Shown here in pieces: positions 23,001-35,105 of a DNA stretch of 64,000 nucleotides. The translations under genes and the position numbers were made by a program. Every line of letters begins with the position of its first letter. The stretch's first letter is position 1. The DNA comes from Thinopyrum elongatum. Lineage: Eukaryota; Streptophyta; Magnoliopsida; Poales; Poaceae. The stretch is from the NCBI GenBank assembly GCA_011799875.1, contig CM022301.1, positions 15,687,927 to 15,751,926 on the forward strand. The letters are read 5' to 3'. Below the pieces are notes generated by a model. The model saw only the letters and a program-made list of their open reading frames with translations. It made no database searches and was not told the DNA's origin.

Positions 23001-25406
23001 TACATCTCATTCACAATGAAAGTATGGCCCTTCTGTTATTCATAACATCGAACATCAAAAGTTCTCTTATGAACAACCTTCTTGTAAGATACTTTATGCA
23101 AAGGGCTAGAGTGTGTAAAGCTCTAAAATGAATTATGAAAGAAAATATATAGGTAATACACCGGTGGAAGGTATAGTAACTTTTACTATGTTTCCAGCGC
23201 GTATCAAAACCTCATTCCTGGCTAGTCTTTTAGGCCATAGTAGTTCTTACATCGAGTTGTAAAAGAATGCAATCAAGCGGGTATCTTTGTGATCAACTCA
23301 CAATACCCAAGAATTAGTGATTAACATGTTTAACCATAATTCCCAAGAACTATATCTTTGACCAGCCTTCTATACATCAAAAACTTGTATGACATTCATA
23401 CATGAGCTGGATATTCCAGTCTTGTTTCTTTCTACCTTTATACTTCTAACAGTTTAACTTTCAGTATTTCTCCTACTCTCAGAAGAAGCACTCAACTTAA
23501 GAGTGGCGTTAGCCCTGGACTTCCTAGGTGTGAAAGTTTCATTAACACCCTTCGGACACTTCCTTTCTCTTTAAGTTGTTGTTTTATTCACCTTTCATCA
23601 TATGATAGGCGTTCTCCTGGATCCCTCTCTTATCAGTCTAATGCATAGTAAACACCTTTACTAATAGTTTGCAAACAAACATTGCTTTGGATATTTCATA
23701 TCTTTCAGCCTTTGTTTGTATCTGAAAATTAATTTTCAGTTCCATGGATATCACATAACTATCCCAAAACTTTCAAAGTTCGGGTCTCATGGAAGCAAAC
23801 GTATTGCACTTGACTGAAACGGAATTCTAGCTTTTGGATCGAAGGACGAGAGTCCCATGATCCATAGCATTAGCGGGAGAATACCGAAAGCATGCGACAG
23901 GACAAAGTCCTTCTTGGCACTCTTGAGGACAATCCTCACATTACGTTACCAACCGTAAAGTTTTAACCAGATTTTTAATAGCTATTCAATTTTTAAAAGG
24001 GAAGGTGAAAATGCGAGCCATTGTTCTATAACTATTATGCAAATCACACTCAGACATAGTTCATAATTAATTGCACTAAGAATTAAAAGAATTAATTCTA
24101 AAGTGCGCTCCCACTCAAATCAATATCTCTCATAATTGATTGTGAGTGATACAAGATCCACATTTCAATTCAACGCCATTGATGTGGACATCACTGATGA
24201 CGAGAATTTCAATTAGTGCGCAAACATGCCGATCACATCTCTATGTGACTCATGTTCATCTTTCGATGGGCGTGTTCCGAGCTCAGGACGATCAAGCCAG
24301 AACGTCAAGGCAACCAAGTGATCTCGCTGCGAGGTCTGACCTCACCCGCCTCACACATCCCTAATCGTTCGTACCCATGTGGACATGGCGCACCCCGAAA
24401 AGTTCGGTGCCGTGACGGTGCTACACTTGGGAGAACACTAACTACTTGATATTTTTGTGAGAGATCACCCTAATAAAAGGCGACTACCGCGCAATCAAGA
24501 AGGGTGCATCATAAGGGATAAACATCTCAGGCAATTCATACTTAGCATGATATGGTATAGCCCTTTCTGATGGAGAAGTCTTTCATTTCTTCGTCTTCGG
24601 CATTCACGTCGGTGTTCACCTTTGCGAAGATTGCCACCACCTTGTCGATGCACCAGATAATATTGCTATCTCTATAGCTAATAAAATAAGTGCATTACTT
24701 AAGGTTGACACACACGTCATTAAAGTGCAATCATATAGCTCCAGCCATCATGCCGAATCATGACACGCAGGTCATATTAATTAATTTACATTATATAGTC
24801 ATCTCATACATAATCAAGTTATTATGAACACTGCTATACCACATCACATGCACATGCAAACCATCCTGCAAAACCAGGTTAGACGCCTCTAATCGGTTCA
24901 TGCAAAACTTGTTTTACGTGGCTTCTAAGGTTTCGAAACAAACCGAAGCTACCAACGTTCATCATCAAGCATGATGATCCAAGTCGCTAGATTAACATTG
25001 CGGGGTGTATGAAACACGAGATAATAAAATCTCGAGCCCCATACTGAACTTCGTCATACGCATGACCCCCGTGCAGATCATATCTGCATTGCCCTTTCGT
25101 CTGCGAAATTTCATCTTTCTTTTTAACTACGGTGGAATTCAATGAACTGTTAGCACTTCATTTATTAATCAGGATCACGGATTGCCAGAACATTGAAACT
25201 CCACCATGCTGTTATCAAGACCAGAAATATGCAAATTTCAGGGAAGCAACAAGAACATCGGGTAACAGATTTCATCTGCTACCCACACAAATAATTTTCA
25301 GCAATAGATCTCATCTACTACCTAATTATGTTGTGCAACACCCATACATCTCTATGTATTCTAGATCGCAACCTGCATCTACGCATAGCACGGCTCATGA
25401 TGCCAC
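20099..25406 (-). pseudogene. Element C internal region, decayed Copia polyprotein
   Basis: Begins (right end) with the primer-binding site tggcatcatgagcc next to the 5' LTR and ends with a polypurine tract next to the 3' LTR. Short stretches on the minus strand match the pre-integrase region (about 22560-22740), the integrase C-terminus with the VSGRTVQL-like segment (about 21890-22170) and reverse transcriptase fragments (about 21130-21480), in the right order. No frame longer than about 100 codons survives. Corresponding parts in element D are degraded too, so this family probably depended on another element's proteins. Confidence 0.75.
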
Positions 25407-27529
25407 TGTATGGTAACGCAGCAGAAAACAAAAAAAATTCCGACCTACGCACCAGCCCAGGACCACTATGGAGACTGCATACAAGGTTTGATCTTTTCGT
25501 TACCGACTCGTAGCGCAGCGGAAGTAGAGTCGATGATGATCGGTGGTGCAGATCTCCGCAGCTAGGATTTACAACCTCCCAACCGCGAGGATGTACTCCC
25601 TCGTCTGCTCCCCGGACGGATCTTCGGGTAGCCCTTCGGGAGGCCTCGAGACAGTCCCTTGGATAGTCCCACCGGACGGATCCTCGGACAGCCCTTCGGG
25701 AGGACCTCAGAATCTCGGACGGTCACTTGGACAGCCCTTCGGGAGGCACACACGAAACTCGGACGGTCACTCGGATAGCCCTTCGGGAGGACCTTCGAAA
25801 CTCGGACGGTCACTCGGACAGCCCTTCGGGAGGACCCACAGAACTCGGACCATCACTTGGACAGCCCTTCAGGAGGCACTCTCAAAATAGCCCCTCGGGC
25901 ACAAAGATCGAAACTACGACCTCTCTACGGGGTTGCACGCATACGGTGTCATCTATCCGGCAGGGCTTCGCCATCCAGAACTTGTTCCCACCGGAACCCA
26001 GACAGCCTTTCGGCTTTACGAAACTATTTCGGTTGGAGGGAGAGAAAAAGCCAGATCATGCATGGCACTTGTATGTGAGAAAGAGTAAGTCTTTAGGCAG
26101 CCCCCTCCACCCCTATTTATAGGCCAAGCCCAAGGGTAGCTTCTCCAAGAAGCCAAGGGGAAAAATACCAAAGGGCCCTCAAGGTGGCTTCTCCAAGAAG
26201 CCACCCAAAAAGCACTTTCACTATTCACGACGACATTTTTCATCGTCCGTTCGAACCGAAAATATTTATGTGGGCTTAGAACATTTCCAGTACCCACTAA
26301 AATAATTTTTGACACATTCCGAAACAATTCCGGATTAGTGATTTTCATCTGCGAAAAGCAACCAAACCGGTTCCGGCAGCTCCGGAACATTTCCGGTTTT
26401 TATACTGGAAAATTCCTAGAAGTTTCCAGAATAATTCTGGCACCCTCCAAGAATTATCAGGCATGTCCCGAAATCAATTTGACTTAATGGTATACCCCGA
26501 AACAACTTTTCGGTTTTACCGAAACTATTCCTGTGTTCTCTCTCCGGAATTCTTCCGTTGTCTTCGAAACTTTTTCGGTAAATTTCTCTCAGACTCCCTG
26601 TCTAGAATTCAGCAGATAGATGACCCTTAAGCGTGTGACCCTATAGGTTCGGTGAAGCATAGACATGACCGTAACACTTTCCGATCAATGATCAACATCG
26701 GAGCCGTGGACACCCATATTGACCCCTATACCCACACGAATGAATATTCGAGTGAACCTCCAGTTGCCGTGTGCTATTCCTGTTGCTTCGTGATATGTTA
26801 CAAATACCCGAGGTGAGACATGTTGGCATCTCCGTGGATCAACAACTTGTCCACAATGCCAGTTACCTCGTTACCGGTATTGTTCTCTTTTCTCGTTCCC
26901 GTGTTCCGGTATCCCCGTGATCAAATCACAAAGTGTCTGGCCAGACGATGTTGGATACCGTAACACCGAGAGGGCCCAGAGATATCTCTCCATCGTCGGA
27001 GGAGCAAATCCCAATCTTGAGCTATCAAGTTACTTGACATACTTTCCCATGAACCCGTATGCCACCATAATAGCCATCCAGTTACGGATGACGTCTAACA
27101 AACCCCAAAGTTCATGAATCAAGCATGAAGAAACTCAATACTCTCATGGTCTGAGGAATCATGCAAACGTTAACCATCTCTGTGTTATTAACCATTAACT
27201 TGTGACGAAGTGTCTTATAGCATAACATCAATCCGGGTCAATTCAACACAAATGTTCTACTAACATTGTGCCCTCAAAGTTGCTGGCATAGACATGCCCA
27301 TGATCAGGAAAACAGAACCATCATGCAACACTTGAGCTAGTCTTAGAGGCCAGACTAGGAATACATTTTACCGTTTATTATTCCACACGTGCATATGAGT
27401 CTTCCTCCGAGCCTCGTGGTTATTGCAGACTCGAGAACCATAGCAGTTATAGCATGGAACATAAACATAATTATGAACAGGGAGATAATTAATAACATTT
27501 ATTATTGCCTCTAGGGCATATCTCCTACA
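25407..27529 (-). repeat. Element C 5' LTR
   Basis: 2123 bp, from tgtatggtaacgcagcagaa to gggcatatctcctaca. TATA-like CTATAAATAG at 26113-26122 (minus). Leader hairpin repeats recur at about 25612-25900. Differences from the 3' LTR are mostly transitions. Confidence 0.92.
25612..25900 (-). repeat. GC hairpin repeats in element C 5' LTR
   Basis: Same array as in the 3' LTR: repeated cagcccttcgggagg at about 40-60-bp spacing, one copy mutated to cagcccttcaggagg. Confidence 0.8.
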
Positions 27530-27534
27530 ATTCG

Positions 27535-27855
27535 GACGGACTTAAGCATCGCTACGGGTGAGAAAGTCTCATCGTAGTCAACTCCTTGAACTTGTCGAAA
27601 ACCTTTTGCGACAAGTCGAGCTTTATAGACAGTGATATCGGCGTCCGCCTTCCTCTTGAAGATCCATTTATTCTCAATGGCTTACCGATCATCGGGCAAG
27701 TCCACCAAGGTCCACACTTTGTTTTCATACATGGATCCTATCTCAGATTTCATGGCCTCAAGCCATCTATCGGAATCTGGGTTCATCATAGCTTCTTCAT
27801 AGTTCATAGGTTCGCCGTGGTCTAATAACATGACTTCCAGGACAGGATTACCGTA
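27535..27855 (-). pseudogene. Element B RT N-terminal part
   Basis: Minus-strand reading gives [42 protein letters not shown] and [15 protein letters not shown], with a stop near 27690 and a small deletion near 27640. It joins in sense to the RT fragment at 17978 once element C is removed. Confidence 0.85.
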
Positions 27856-28742
27856 TCACTCTGGTGCGGAATGTGTTCTGGTCGACCTACGAAGTTCTGT
27901 AGTAACTTGATCTGAACTTTCATGATCATCATCATTAGCTTCCTCTCTAGTTGGTGTAGGCATCACGGTAACGGTTTTCTTTGATGTGCTACTTTCCAAT
28001 TCGAGATAAGGTACAACTACCTCATCAAGTTCTACTTTCCTCCCACTCACTTCTTTCGAGAGAAACTCCTTCTCTAGAAATGATCCGTTCTTAGCAACAA
28101 AGATTTTGCCTTCGGATCTGTGGTAGAAGGTGTACCCAATTGTTTCCTTAGGGTATCCTATGAAGACGCACTTCTCCGATTTGGGTTCGAGCTTATCAGG
28201 CTGAAGCCTTTTGACATAAGTGTCGCAACCCCAAACTTTAAGAAACGACAACTTATGTTTCTTACCAAACCACAGTTCATACGGTGTCATCTCAACGGAT
28301 TTAGACGGTGCCCTATTTAACGTGAATGCGGCTGTCTCTAATGCATAACCCCAAAACGATAGTGGTAAATCGGTAAGAGACATCATAGATCGCACCATAT
28401 CTAATAAAGTACGGTTACGATGTTCGGACACACCATTACGCTGTGGTGTTCCAGGTGGCGTGAGTTGTGAAATAATTCCACATTGTTTTAAATGAAGGCT
28501 AAACTCGTAATTCAAATATTCGCCTCCGCGATCAGATCATAAAAACTTTATTTTCTTGTTATGATGATTCTCCACTTCACTCTGAAATTCTTTGAACTTT
28601 TCAAATGTTTCAGACTTGTGTGTTTCATTAAGTAGATATACCCATATCTACTCAAATCATCAGTGAAGGTGAGAAAATAACGATACCCGTCGCGTGCTTC
28701 AACACTCATCGGACCACATACATCGGTATGTATTATTTCCAA
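27856..28742 (-). pseudogene. Element B integrase
   Basis: 28742-28548 holds the first integrase Asp (HTDVCGPMSVEA). The frame shifts near 28600, and a TGA (Arg codon CGA in related copies) stands just before SDRGGEYL near 28536. 28515-27856 continues with the catalytic Glu (NGVSEHRN), the SFWGYALETAAFTLNR helix, the GWGCDTYVKRLQ stretch and the VSGRKVELDE tail. It would catalyse cDNA insertion; it is non-functional here. Confidence 0.88.
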
Positions 28743-29155
28743 TAAGTCATTAGCTCACTCCATTGTTCCGGAGAACGGAGTTTAGTCATATTGCCCATGA
28801 GGCATGGTTCGCAAGTATCAAATGATTCATAATCAAGTGATTCCCAAAGTCCATCTGTATAGAGTTTCTTCATGCGTTTTACACCAATATGACCTAAACG
28901 GCAGTGCCACAAATATGTTGCACTATCATTATCAACTTTGCATCTTTTGGCATCAATATTATGAATATGTCTATCACTATGATCGAGATTCAATAAACCA
29001 TTTACATTGGGTGTATGACCATAAAAGGTTTTATTCATGTAAACAGAACAACAATTATTCTCTGACTTAAATGAATAACCGTATCGCAATAAACATGATC
29101 CAATCATATTCATGCTCAACGCAAACATCAAATAACATTTATTTAGGTCCAACAC
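28733..29155 (-). pseudogene. Element B pre-integrase region
   Basis: 140 codons with YLWHCRLGHIGVKRMKKLYTDG and CEPC, the HHCC zinc-binding region. One A is missing in the AAACTCC stretch relative to the family, giving a frameshift near 28785. The TGA at 28755-28757 is shared with element A (11936-11938). Confidence 0.85.
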
Positions 29156-29682
29156 TAATCCCGAAGGTAGAGGGAGTATGCGATGGTGATCTTATCAACC
29201 TTTGAATCACTTCCAACACACATCGTCACCTCGCCATTAAGTAGTCTCTGTTCAATTTGCAACTCCTGTTTCGAGTTACTAATATTAGTAACTGAACCGG
29301 TATCAAATACCCAGGGGCTACTATGAACACCAGTAAAGTACACATTAATGACATGTATATCAAATATACCTTTGTTCACTTTGCCATCCTTCTTATCCGC
29401 CAAGTATTTGGGGCAGTTCTGCTTCGAGTGACCATTTCCTTTGCAGTAGAAGCACTCAGTCTCAGGCTTGGGTTTAGCTTTGGGCTTCTTCATGGGAGCG
29501 GCAACTTGCTTGCCATTCTTCTTGAAGTTCCCTTTCTTTCCCTTGCGCCTTTTCTTGAAACTAGTGGTCTTGTTAACCATCAACACTTGATGCTCTTTCT
29601 TGATTTCTACCTTCGCCGATTTCAGCATCGCGAAGAGCTCGGGAATCGTTTTCGTCATCCCTTGCATATTATAGTTCATCAC
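29155..29682 (-). pseudogene. Element B gag C-terminus and protease
   Basis: Lys-rich linker, CCHC knuckle CFYCKGNGHSKQNC, then protease VFDTGSVTNIS. The frame ends at LRD-stop just as in element A, because both carry the same frame change before the pre-integrase region. Confidence 0.85.
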
Positions 29683-30340
29683 GAAGTTCTAGTAGCTTGG
29701 TGATAGTGACTAGAGAACTCTGTCAATCACTCTCTTATCTGGAAGATTAACTCTCACTTGATTCAAGCGATTGTAGTACCCAGACATTATGAGCACATGC
29801 TCACTGGCTGAGCTATTCTTCTCCATCTTGTAGGCAAAGTACTTGTCAGAGGTCTTATACCTCTCGACATGGGCATGAGTTTGAAATACCAATTTCAGCT
29901 CTTGGAACATCTCATATGCTCCGTGGCATTTCAAAACGTTTTTGAAGTCCTAGTTCTAAGCCGTAAAGCATGGCACACTAAACTATCAAATAGTCATCAT
30001 ATCGAGCTTTGCCAAACGTTCATAACGTCTGCATCTACTCCTGCAATATGTCTGTCACCTAGCGGTGCATCAAGGACATAATTCTTCTGTGCAGCAATGA
30101 GAATAATCCTCAGATCACAAACCCAGTCCGCATCATTGCTACTATCATCTTTCAACTTAGTTTTCTCTAGGAACATATCAGAAATAGTGGAGCTATATCG
30201 CGAGCTATTGATCTACAACATAGATTTGAAAATATTATCAGGACTAAGTTCATGATAAATTAAGTTCAATTAATCAAATTACTAAAGAACTCCCACTTAA
30301 ATAAACATCCCTCAAGTTATCTAAGTGATACATGATCCAA
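29683..30340 (-). pseudogene. Element B gag N-terminal part
   Basis: AYEMFQELKLVFQTHAHVER and MSGYYNRLNQVRVNL (29934-29710) match element A. TAG codons at 29689-29691 and 29710-29712 are at the same places as in A. Further upstream the frame is broken. Confidence 0.8.
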
Positions 30341-31427
30341 ATCAACTAACCCAAGTCCGATCATCACGTGAGATGGGGCAGTCATCAATGGTGAACATCT
30401 CTATGTTGATCATATCTACTATATGACTCACGGTCGACCTTTTGGTCTCCAGTGTTCTGAGACCATGTCTGTACATGCTAGGCTCGTCAAGTTTAACCCA
30501 TGTATTCTCCATGTGTAAAACTGTCTTACACCTATTGTATGTGAACGTAGAGTCTATCACACCGATCATCATGTGGTGTCTCGAAATGACGAACTTTCGC
30601 AACCGTGCATACTCGGGGAGAACACTTATATCTTGAAATTTAGTGAAGGGATCATCTTATAATGCTACCGTCGTTCTAAGCAAAATCAGATGCATAAAAA
30701 ATAAACATAACATGCAATCAAAATATGTGACATGATATGGCCATCATCATCTCATGCTTTTGATCTCTATCTCCAAAGCATCGTTATGATCTCCATCGTC
30801 ACCGGCTCGACACCTTGATCTCCATCGTACCGTCGTGGTCATCTCGCCAACTATTGCTTCTACAACTATTGCTAACGCATAGCGATAAAGTAAAACAATT
30901 ATATGGCGTTTGCATTTCATACAATAAAGAGACAACTATAAGGCTCCTGCCGGTTGCTGATAACTTGAAAAACATGATCATCTCATACAATAACGTATAT
31001 CACATCATGTATTGACCATATCACATCACAACATACCCTGCAAAAACAAGTTAGACGTCCTCTATTTTGTTGTTGCAAGTTTTACGTGGCTGCTACGGGT
31101 TTTTAGCAAGAACCGTTCTTATCTACGGCAAAAACCACAACGGTGAATTATCAAGTTTGCTGTTTTAACCTTCTTCAAGGACCGGCCACAGTCAAATTCG
31201 ATTCAACTAAAGTAGGAGAAACAGACACCCGCCAGCCACCTTTATGCAAAACTAGTTGCATGTCAATCGGTGAAACTGGTCTCATGTACGTGGACATGTA
31301 AGGTTGGTCCGGGGCGCTTCATCCCACAATGCCGCCGAATCAAAATAAGACGTTGGTGGTAAGAAGTATGAATATCACCGCCCACAACTTCTTTGTATTC
31401 TATTCATGCATATCATCTACGCATAAA
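30341..31427 (-). other. Element B leader
   Basis: Reverse-complement counterpart of element A 9271-10441 with scattered differences. No intact coding frame. Confidence 0.6.
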
Positions 31428-31443
31428 CCTGGTTCTGATGCCA
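31428..31443 (-). promoter_or_regulatory. Primer-binding site of element B
   Basis: Reads TGGCATCAGAACCAGG on the minus strand, directly beside the 5' LTR end; close to the initiator-methionine-tRNA site. Confidence 0.8.
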
Positions 31444-31444
31444 T

Positions 31445-33464
31445 TGTCAGGGAAACGTTGCATGGAAAACAAAAAATTTCTACGCACATGCAAGATCTAT
31501 CCATGGAGATACATATCAACGAGAAGGGGGAGAGCATCTACATACCTTTGTAGATCGCTAAGCGGAAGCGTTTATCACGCGGTTGATGTAGTCATACTCT
31601 TCATGATCAGATCACGATCCAACCGATCTAGTGCCGAACGGACGGCACCTCGGAGTTTAGCACACGTGCGGCTCGATGACGTCTCCTCCTTCTTGATCCA
31701 GCAAGCGGGGGAGGAGAAGTAGATGGGATCACAACCAACACAACAGTGTGGTGGTGATGGTGGTGGTGGAGCACTAACAGCGCTTCGCTAAGCGTCGCCG
31801 GGACGAGGCGGTGGAACTGCAGAGTAACGGGAGAGAGAGGGGCGCCAAGGGCTTGGTGTGTCCTCTTGGGGCGCCCCCCCTCTATATATAGGTGGAGGGG
31901 CGTGGGAAACAGCCCCTCCAAGCCCTAGGGCGCAGCTAAGGGGGAGAGGACTTGGACTTCGAGTCCAATACTATTCCTACTAGGACTCCTTCCTTTTTTG
32001 CCTTCCCTTGCCTTCCCTAGCCACATGGGCTTTTGAGGACTTGGTGCGCCTAGCCCAATAAGGCTAGGGCGCCTCTCCACAGCCCATGCTAGCCCTTGGG
32101 TCATGGTGAACCCATTTGTGGACTTCCAGACCCCTTCGGAACCTTCTGGAAGCTTTCCAGTACAATACCAAAAAAATGCATCTTTTTCCGGAACCCAAAA
32201 TATGACTTCCCATATATAAATCTTTACCTCTCGACCATTTCGAGACTCCTCGTGACGTACGGGATCTCATCTGGGACTCCGAACAACATTTGGTTACCAC
32301 TCATCAAATATCCCAATACTAGTCTAGCGTTAACGAACGTTAAGCGTGCGACCCTACGGGTTCGGGAATTATGTAGTCATGACCAAGACACCTCTCCGGT
32401 CAATAACCAATAGCGAGACCTGGATGCCCATATTGATTCCTACATATTCCACGAAGATCTTTTATCGGTTGAACCTTTTGAAGGAAATATGCCCTAGAGG
32501 GAATAATAAAGTTGTTATTTTATATTTTCTTATTCATGATAAAGGTTTATTATTCATGCTAGAATTGTATTGATTGGAAACTTAAATACATGTGTGAATA
32601 CATAAACAAATACCGTGTCCCTAGTATGCCTCTAGTAGACTAGCTCGTTGATCAAAGATGGTTAAGGTTTCCTAACCATAGACATGTATTGTCATTTGAT
32701 AACGGGATCCCTTTGTCTGTCGGTATGTTACTTGTCCGAGATTCGATCGTCGGTATCTCTATGACAACATACGTAATTCCCTTTGTCTGTCGGTATGTTA
32801 CTTGCCCGAGATTCGATCGTCGGTCTCTCTATACCTAGTTCAATCTCGTTACCGGCAAGTCTCTTTACTCGTTCCGTAATACATCATCTTGCAACTAACT
32901 CCTTAGTCACTTTGCTTGCAAGCTTCTTGTGATGTGTATTCTCGAGAGGGCCCAGAGATACCTCTCCGATACACGGAGTGACAAATCCCAAACTCGATTC
33001 ACACCAACTCAACAGACACCTTCGGAGATACCTGTAGAGCATCTTTATGATCACCCAGTTACGTTGTGACGTTTGATAGGACACAAGGTATTCCTTCGGT
33101 ATCCGGGAGTTGCATGATCTCATGGTCAAAGGAACATGTATTTGACATTAAGAAAGCAGTAGTAATAAACTGAACGATCATATGCTATGCTAACGGTTGG
33201 GTCTTGTCCATCACATCATTCTTCTAATGATGTGATTCCGTTATCAAATGACAACACATGTCTATGGTTAGGAAACCTTAACCATCTTTGATCAACGAGC
33301 TAGTCTAGTAGAGGCATACTAGGGACATGGTATTTGTTTATGTATTCACACATGTATTTAAGTTTCCGATCAATACAATTCTAGCATGAATAATAAATCT
33401 TTATCATGAATAAGGAAATATAAAATAACAACTTTATTATTGCCTCTTGGGCATATTTCCTTCA
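31445..33464 (-). repeat. Element B 5' LTR with a 282-bp patch
   Basis: Starts (plus strand) tgtcagggaaacgttgcatg and ends ttccttca. TATA-like CTATATATAGA at about 31882-31892 (minus). It is longer than a clean LTR of this family because of the insertion at 32479-32760. Confidence 0.9.
32479..32760. other. Chimeric insertion in B's 5' LTR at the element-A insertion point
   Basis: After ggttgaaccttt, the same site where A sits in the 3' LTR, come 231 bp of plus-oriented A-type LTR (32479-32709). Then come about 51 bp copied from B's own LTR (ctttgtctgtcggtatg..., repeated 71 bp further on), then the uninterrupted B LTR at atgacaacat. The A-type piece carries ttttctta and agtagac, as in A's 5' LTR and not its 3' LTR. 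Confidence 0.88.
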
Positions 33465-33469
33465 CACAT

Positions 33470-34304
33470 GTGCAAACTATCGCAAACGAGGGCGTTCACA
33501 TCGTGCACAAAACCAGCGCCAACGACCTATGAGCACCGATGGATCCTCCCCACTCTCCAGAGCGGTCGTCGGCGATAAGGTACGTGAACCCTAGTAAGGA
33601 AGATGCCCACAGCACCCGCCGATATCACTTTGGATTGCGAGGAGCAGCAGTACCGAAACTAGATCCGTGATAACCGGCGCCGCTGGATAGCTAGGTTAAC
33701 ATAGACAGAAGAAACCCACAGCAGCCGCCGTGATCATTTTGTATCACGACGAGCAGCACTACCGGAACAAGTTCCGCGATAGGCTGCGCCGCCGTGTAGC
33801 TAGGTTACCTGCCCCGCTAGGTTAACCACTACCACGAAAACGGCGGCAGTTCGTTCGATGCTGCCACGACCTAGACAAATGGGGGAGGTGGGATGCGGTA
33901 CCTCGGAGCGCTGGAGGTTCACGACGGTGCCGCTGTCGGACGAGATCGCCGGGGACGAGGTCGCCGGCACCGATATTCGCTGTCTGACGAGATCGCCGGC
34001 GCCGATATTCGCAAACAACCTCAACTAGGGTACTACGTGAATGATGGAGGGTACTGCGTGAATGATGGAGCTTAGGTCGTACGTAGTCGTGGGGTCGTGC
34101 GATCTTTTTTTTTCGGGGGAGGGCATTGAGCACACGGGGATATAATGGGTTATACGGGGCTTAGATATGGGCTACGGTGGGTATACAATGGGTTATTAGG
34201 GGCTTGGATATGGGCTACGGCGGGGCCAGAGAAAAAAAACTTGCGGGGACAAGGATACCCCTCTGAAATTGAGTTAGGGGGGAGCAGGGAAGCAAGCCTC
34301 CGCG
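33470..34304 (-). other. Displaced 5' side of the FAR1/MULE region
   Basis: Upstream sequence of the FAR1-type gene before B inserted. The stretch just before exon 1, reading TTTTTGTAG then GAAATGG, resembles an intron acceptor, so a 5' untranslated exon may lie here. It contains imperfect duplications (33600-33690 versus 33715-33800) and two copies of about 52 bp with gggctt(a/g)gatatgggctacgg (34155-34220). The end near 34300 may be the right terminus of a Mutator-like element, but no matching left terminal repeat was confirmed. Confidence 0.4.
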
Positions 34305-35105
34305 TACTTGGTCACGTCCTTGGAGACGGTCCACTCGACGCCGCTCGGCTGCGGCTTTGCTGGGATTCTCCCTCAGGATCGATCACATCAAATCACGACA
34401 GACACGCACATGAAAACTTTTGCCATATATATGCAGCCTCCTGGACGACTCAACACATCCTAAACTTACACGGCTAACTAATCCTACTAGGACAAGGCTA
34501 ATCAATCCTAGTCTAATAGGAGTAGAAACACTAACGTACCTAGTACTACTCTTGGACACTGACAGACCTAGCACAACCCGGACTCCAACTACACCACGTT
34601 GTGCTAGCTTGTGCTAATTCTAACACCACGTGCAACCATGACTTATGTTTACAAACTCAAGATTACTCCTAACAGGCTTGGCGGTGCAGCCGCGGAGGAG
34701 CTCGGCACCGCCGAGCCAGACGCCGAAGATGCGGTCGAATTGGACGCCCCGGCACGTGGCGCGCCACTCAAGAACGGCGAGCGAGATCGCCGACGCGCGG
34801 CCGCCCGCGGCCGCCAGGCATGGCGGCGGCGTGTAGGCGGCGGTGGCGGGGGGCTTGTTTTAGGTGTAGGCGAAGGAGTGGGAGAGGAGCAGCGTGGAGC
34901 ACGGGCCGAAGCTGCCCGGCGGCGGCTGGTGCGGCCGGTCCACTTCGAAGAAGGTGGTCGACTGATCCTGCGGCGGCGGCGCGACCGCTTCGAGCGCCGC
35001 GACCTCGGAGGCGGAGAGACGGAGCTCGTGAGGAGGCGAAGCAATGGAAGCTGGGACTAGGCACACGACGATGACGAGGTGGAAGAGCACGCAAGAGCTG
35101 GCCAT
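34305..35105 (-). pseudogene. PNGase A-like N-terminal fragment (peptide-N4-glycosidase family), broken
   Basis: Start at 35103-35105. Residues 1-23 (MASSCVLFHLVIVVCLVPAS) are a signal peptide, so the protein would enter the secretory pathway. Then come TTFFEVDRPHQPPPG, GPCSTLLLSHSFAYT, a TAA stop (34860-34862), the in-frame continuation LAVLEWRATCRGVQFDRIFG and VWLGGAELLRGCTAKP. A 317-bp insertion follows, then PSGVEWTVSKDVTKYAEA (about 34357-34305). This order matches the N-terminus of plant peptide-N4-(N-acetyl-glucosaminyl)asparagine amidase A proteins, which remove N-glycans. The remaining roughly 400 residues are absent from the window, so it is a truncated pseudogene or captured fragment. 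Confidence 0.8.
34358..34674 (-). mobile_element. 317-bp solo LTR or TRIM inside the PNGase A-like fragment
   Basis: Reads TGTTAGGAGTAATC...CCCAGCA on the minus strand and is flanked by the 5-bp duplication ggctt at 34353-34357 and 34675-34679. Taking it out restores the reading CTAKP-QPSGVEW in frame. Length, TG..CA ends and a 5-bp duplication fit a solo LTR; no internal domain is present. Confidence 0.85.

Larger units (their letters stand above)
17979..27529 (-). mobile_element. Copia LTR retrotransposon C, nested in B
   Basis: 9551 bp, flanked by the duplication attcg at 17974-17978 and 27530-27534. It interrupts B's reverse transcriptase exactly before MLAIAAF. LTRs start TGTAGGAGATATGCCC and end CCTACA or CATACA. 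It is the same family as element D but a different family from A and B. Its internal region is highly decayed. Confidence 0.95.
6458..33464 (-). mobile_element. Copia LTR retrotransposon B, host of nested A and C
   Basis: Minus-strand element bounded by TGAAGG...TGACA-type LTR ends, with a 5-bp target duplication cacat at 6453-6457 and 33465-33469. Its 3' LTR is 6458-7492 plus 16107-16808, its internal region 16809-17978 plus 27535-31444, and its 5' LTR 31445-33464. Removing A and C leaves about 8.8 kb, a normal Copia size. Domain order gag, protease, integrase, reverse transcriptase is that of Copia. It sits between exon 1 of the FAR1-type gene and that gene's upstream sequence. Many stops and frameshifts make it non-coding today. 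Confidence 0.93.

Noticed and set aside
34649..35044. 131-codon Arg/Ser/Pro-rich open frame on the minus strand
   Set aside because: Shadow frame of the PNGase A-like fragment; composition is that of GC-rich DNA read out of frame.
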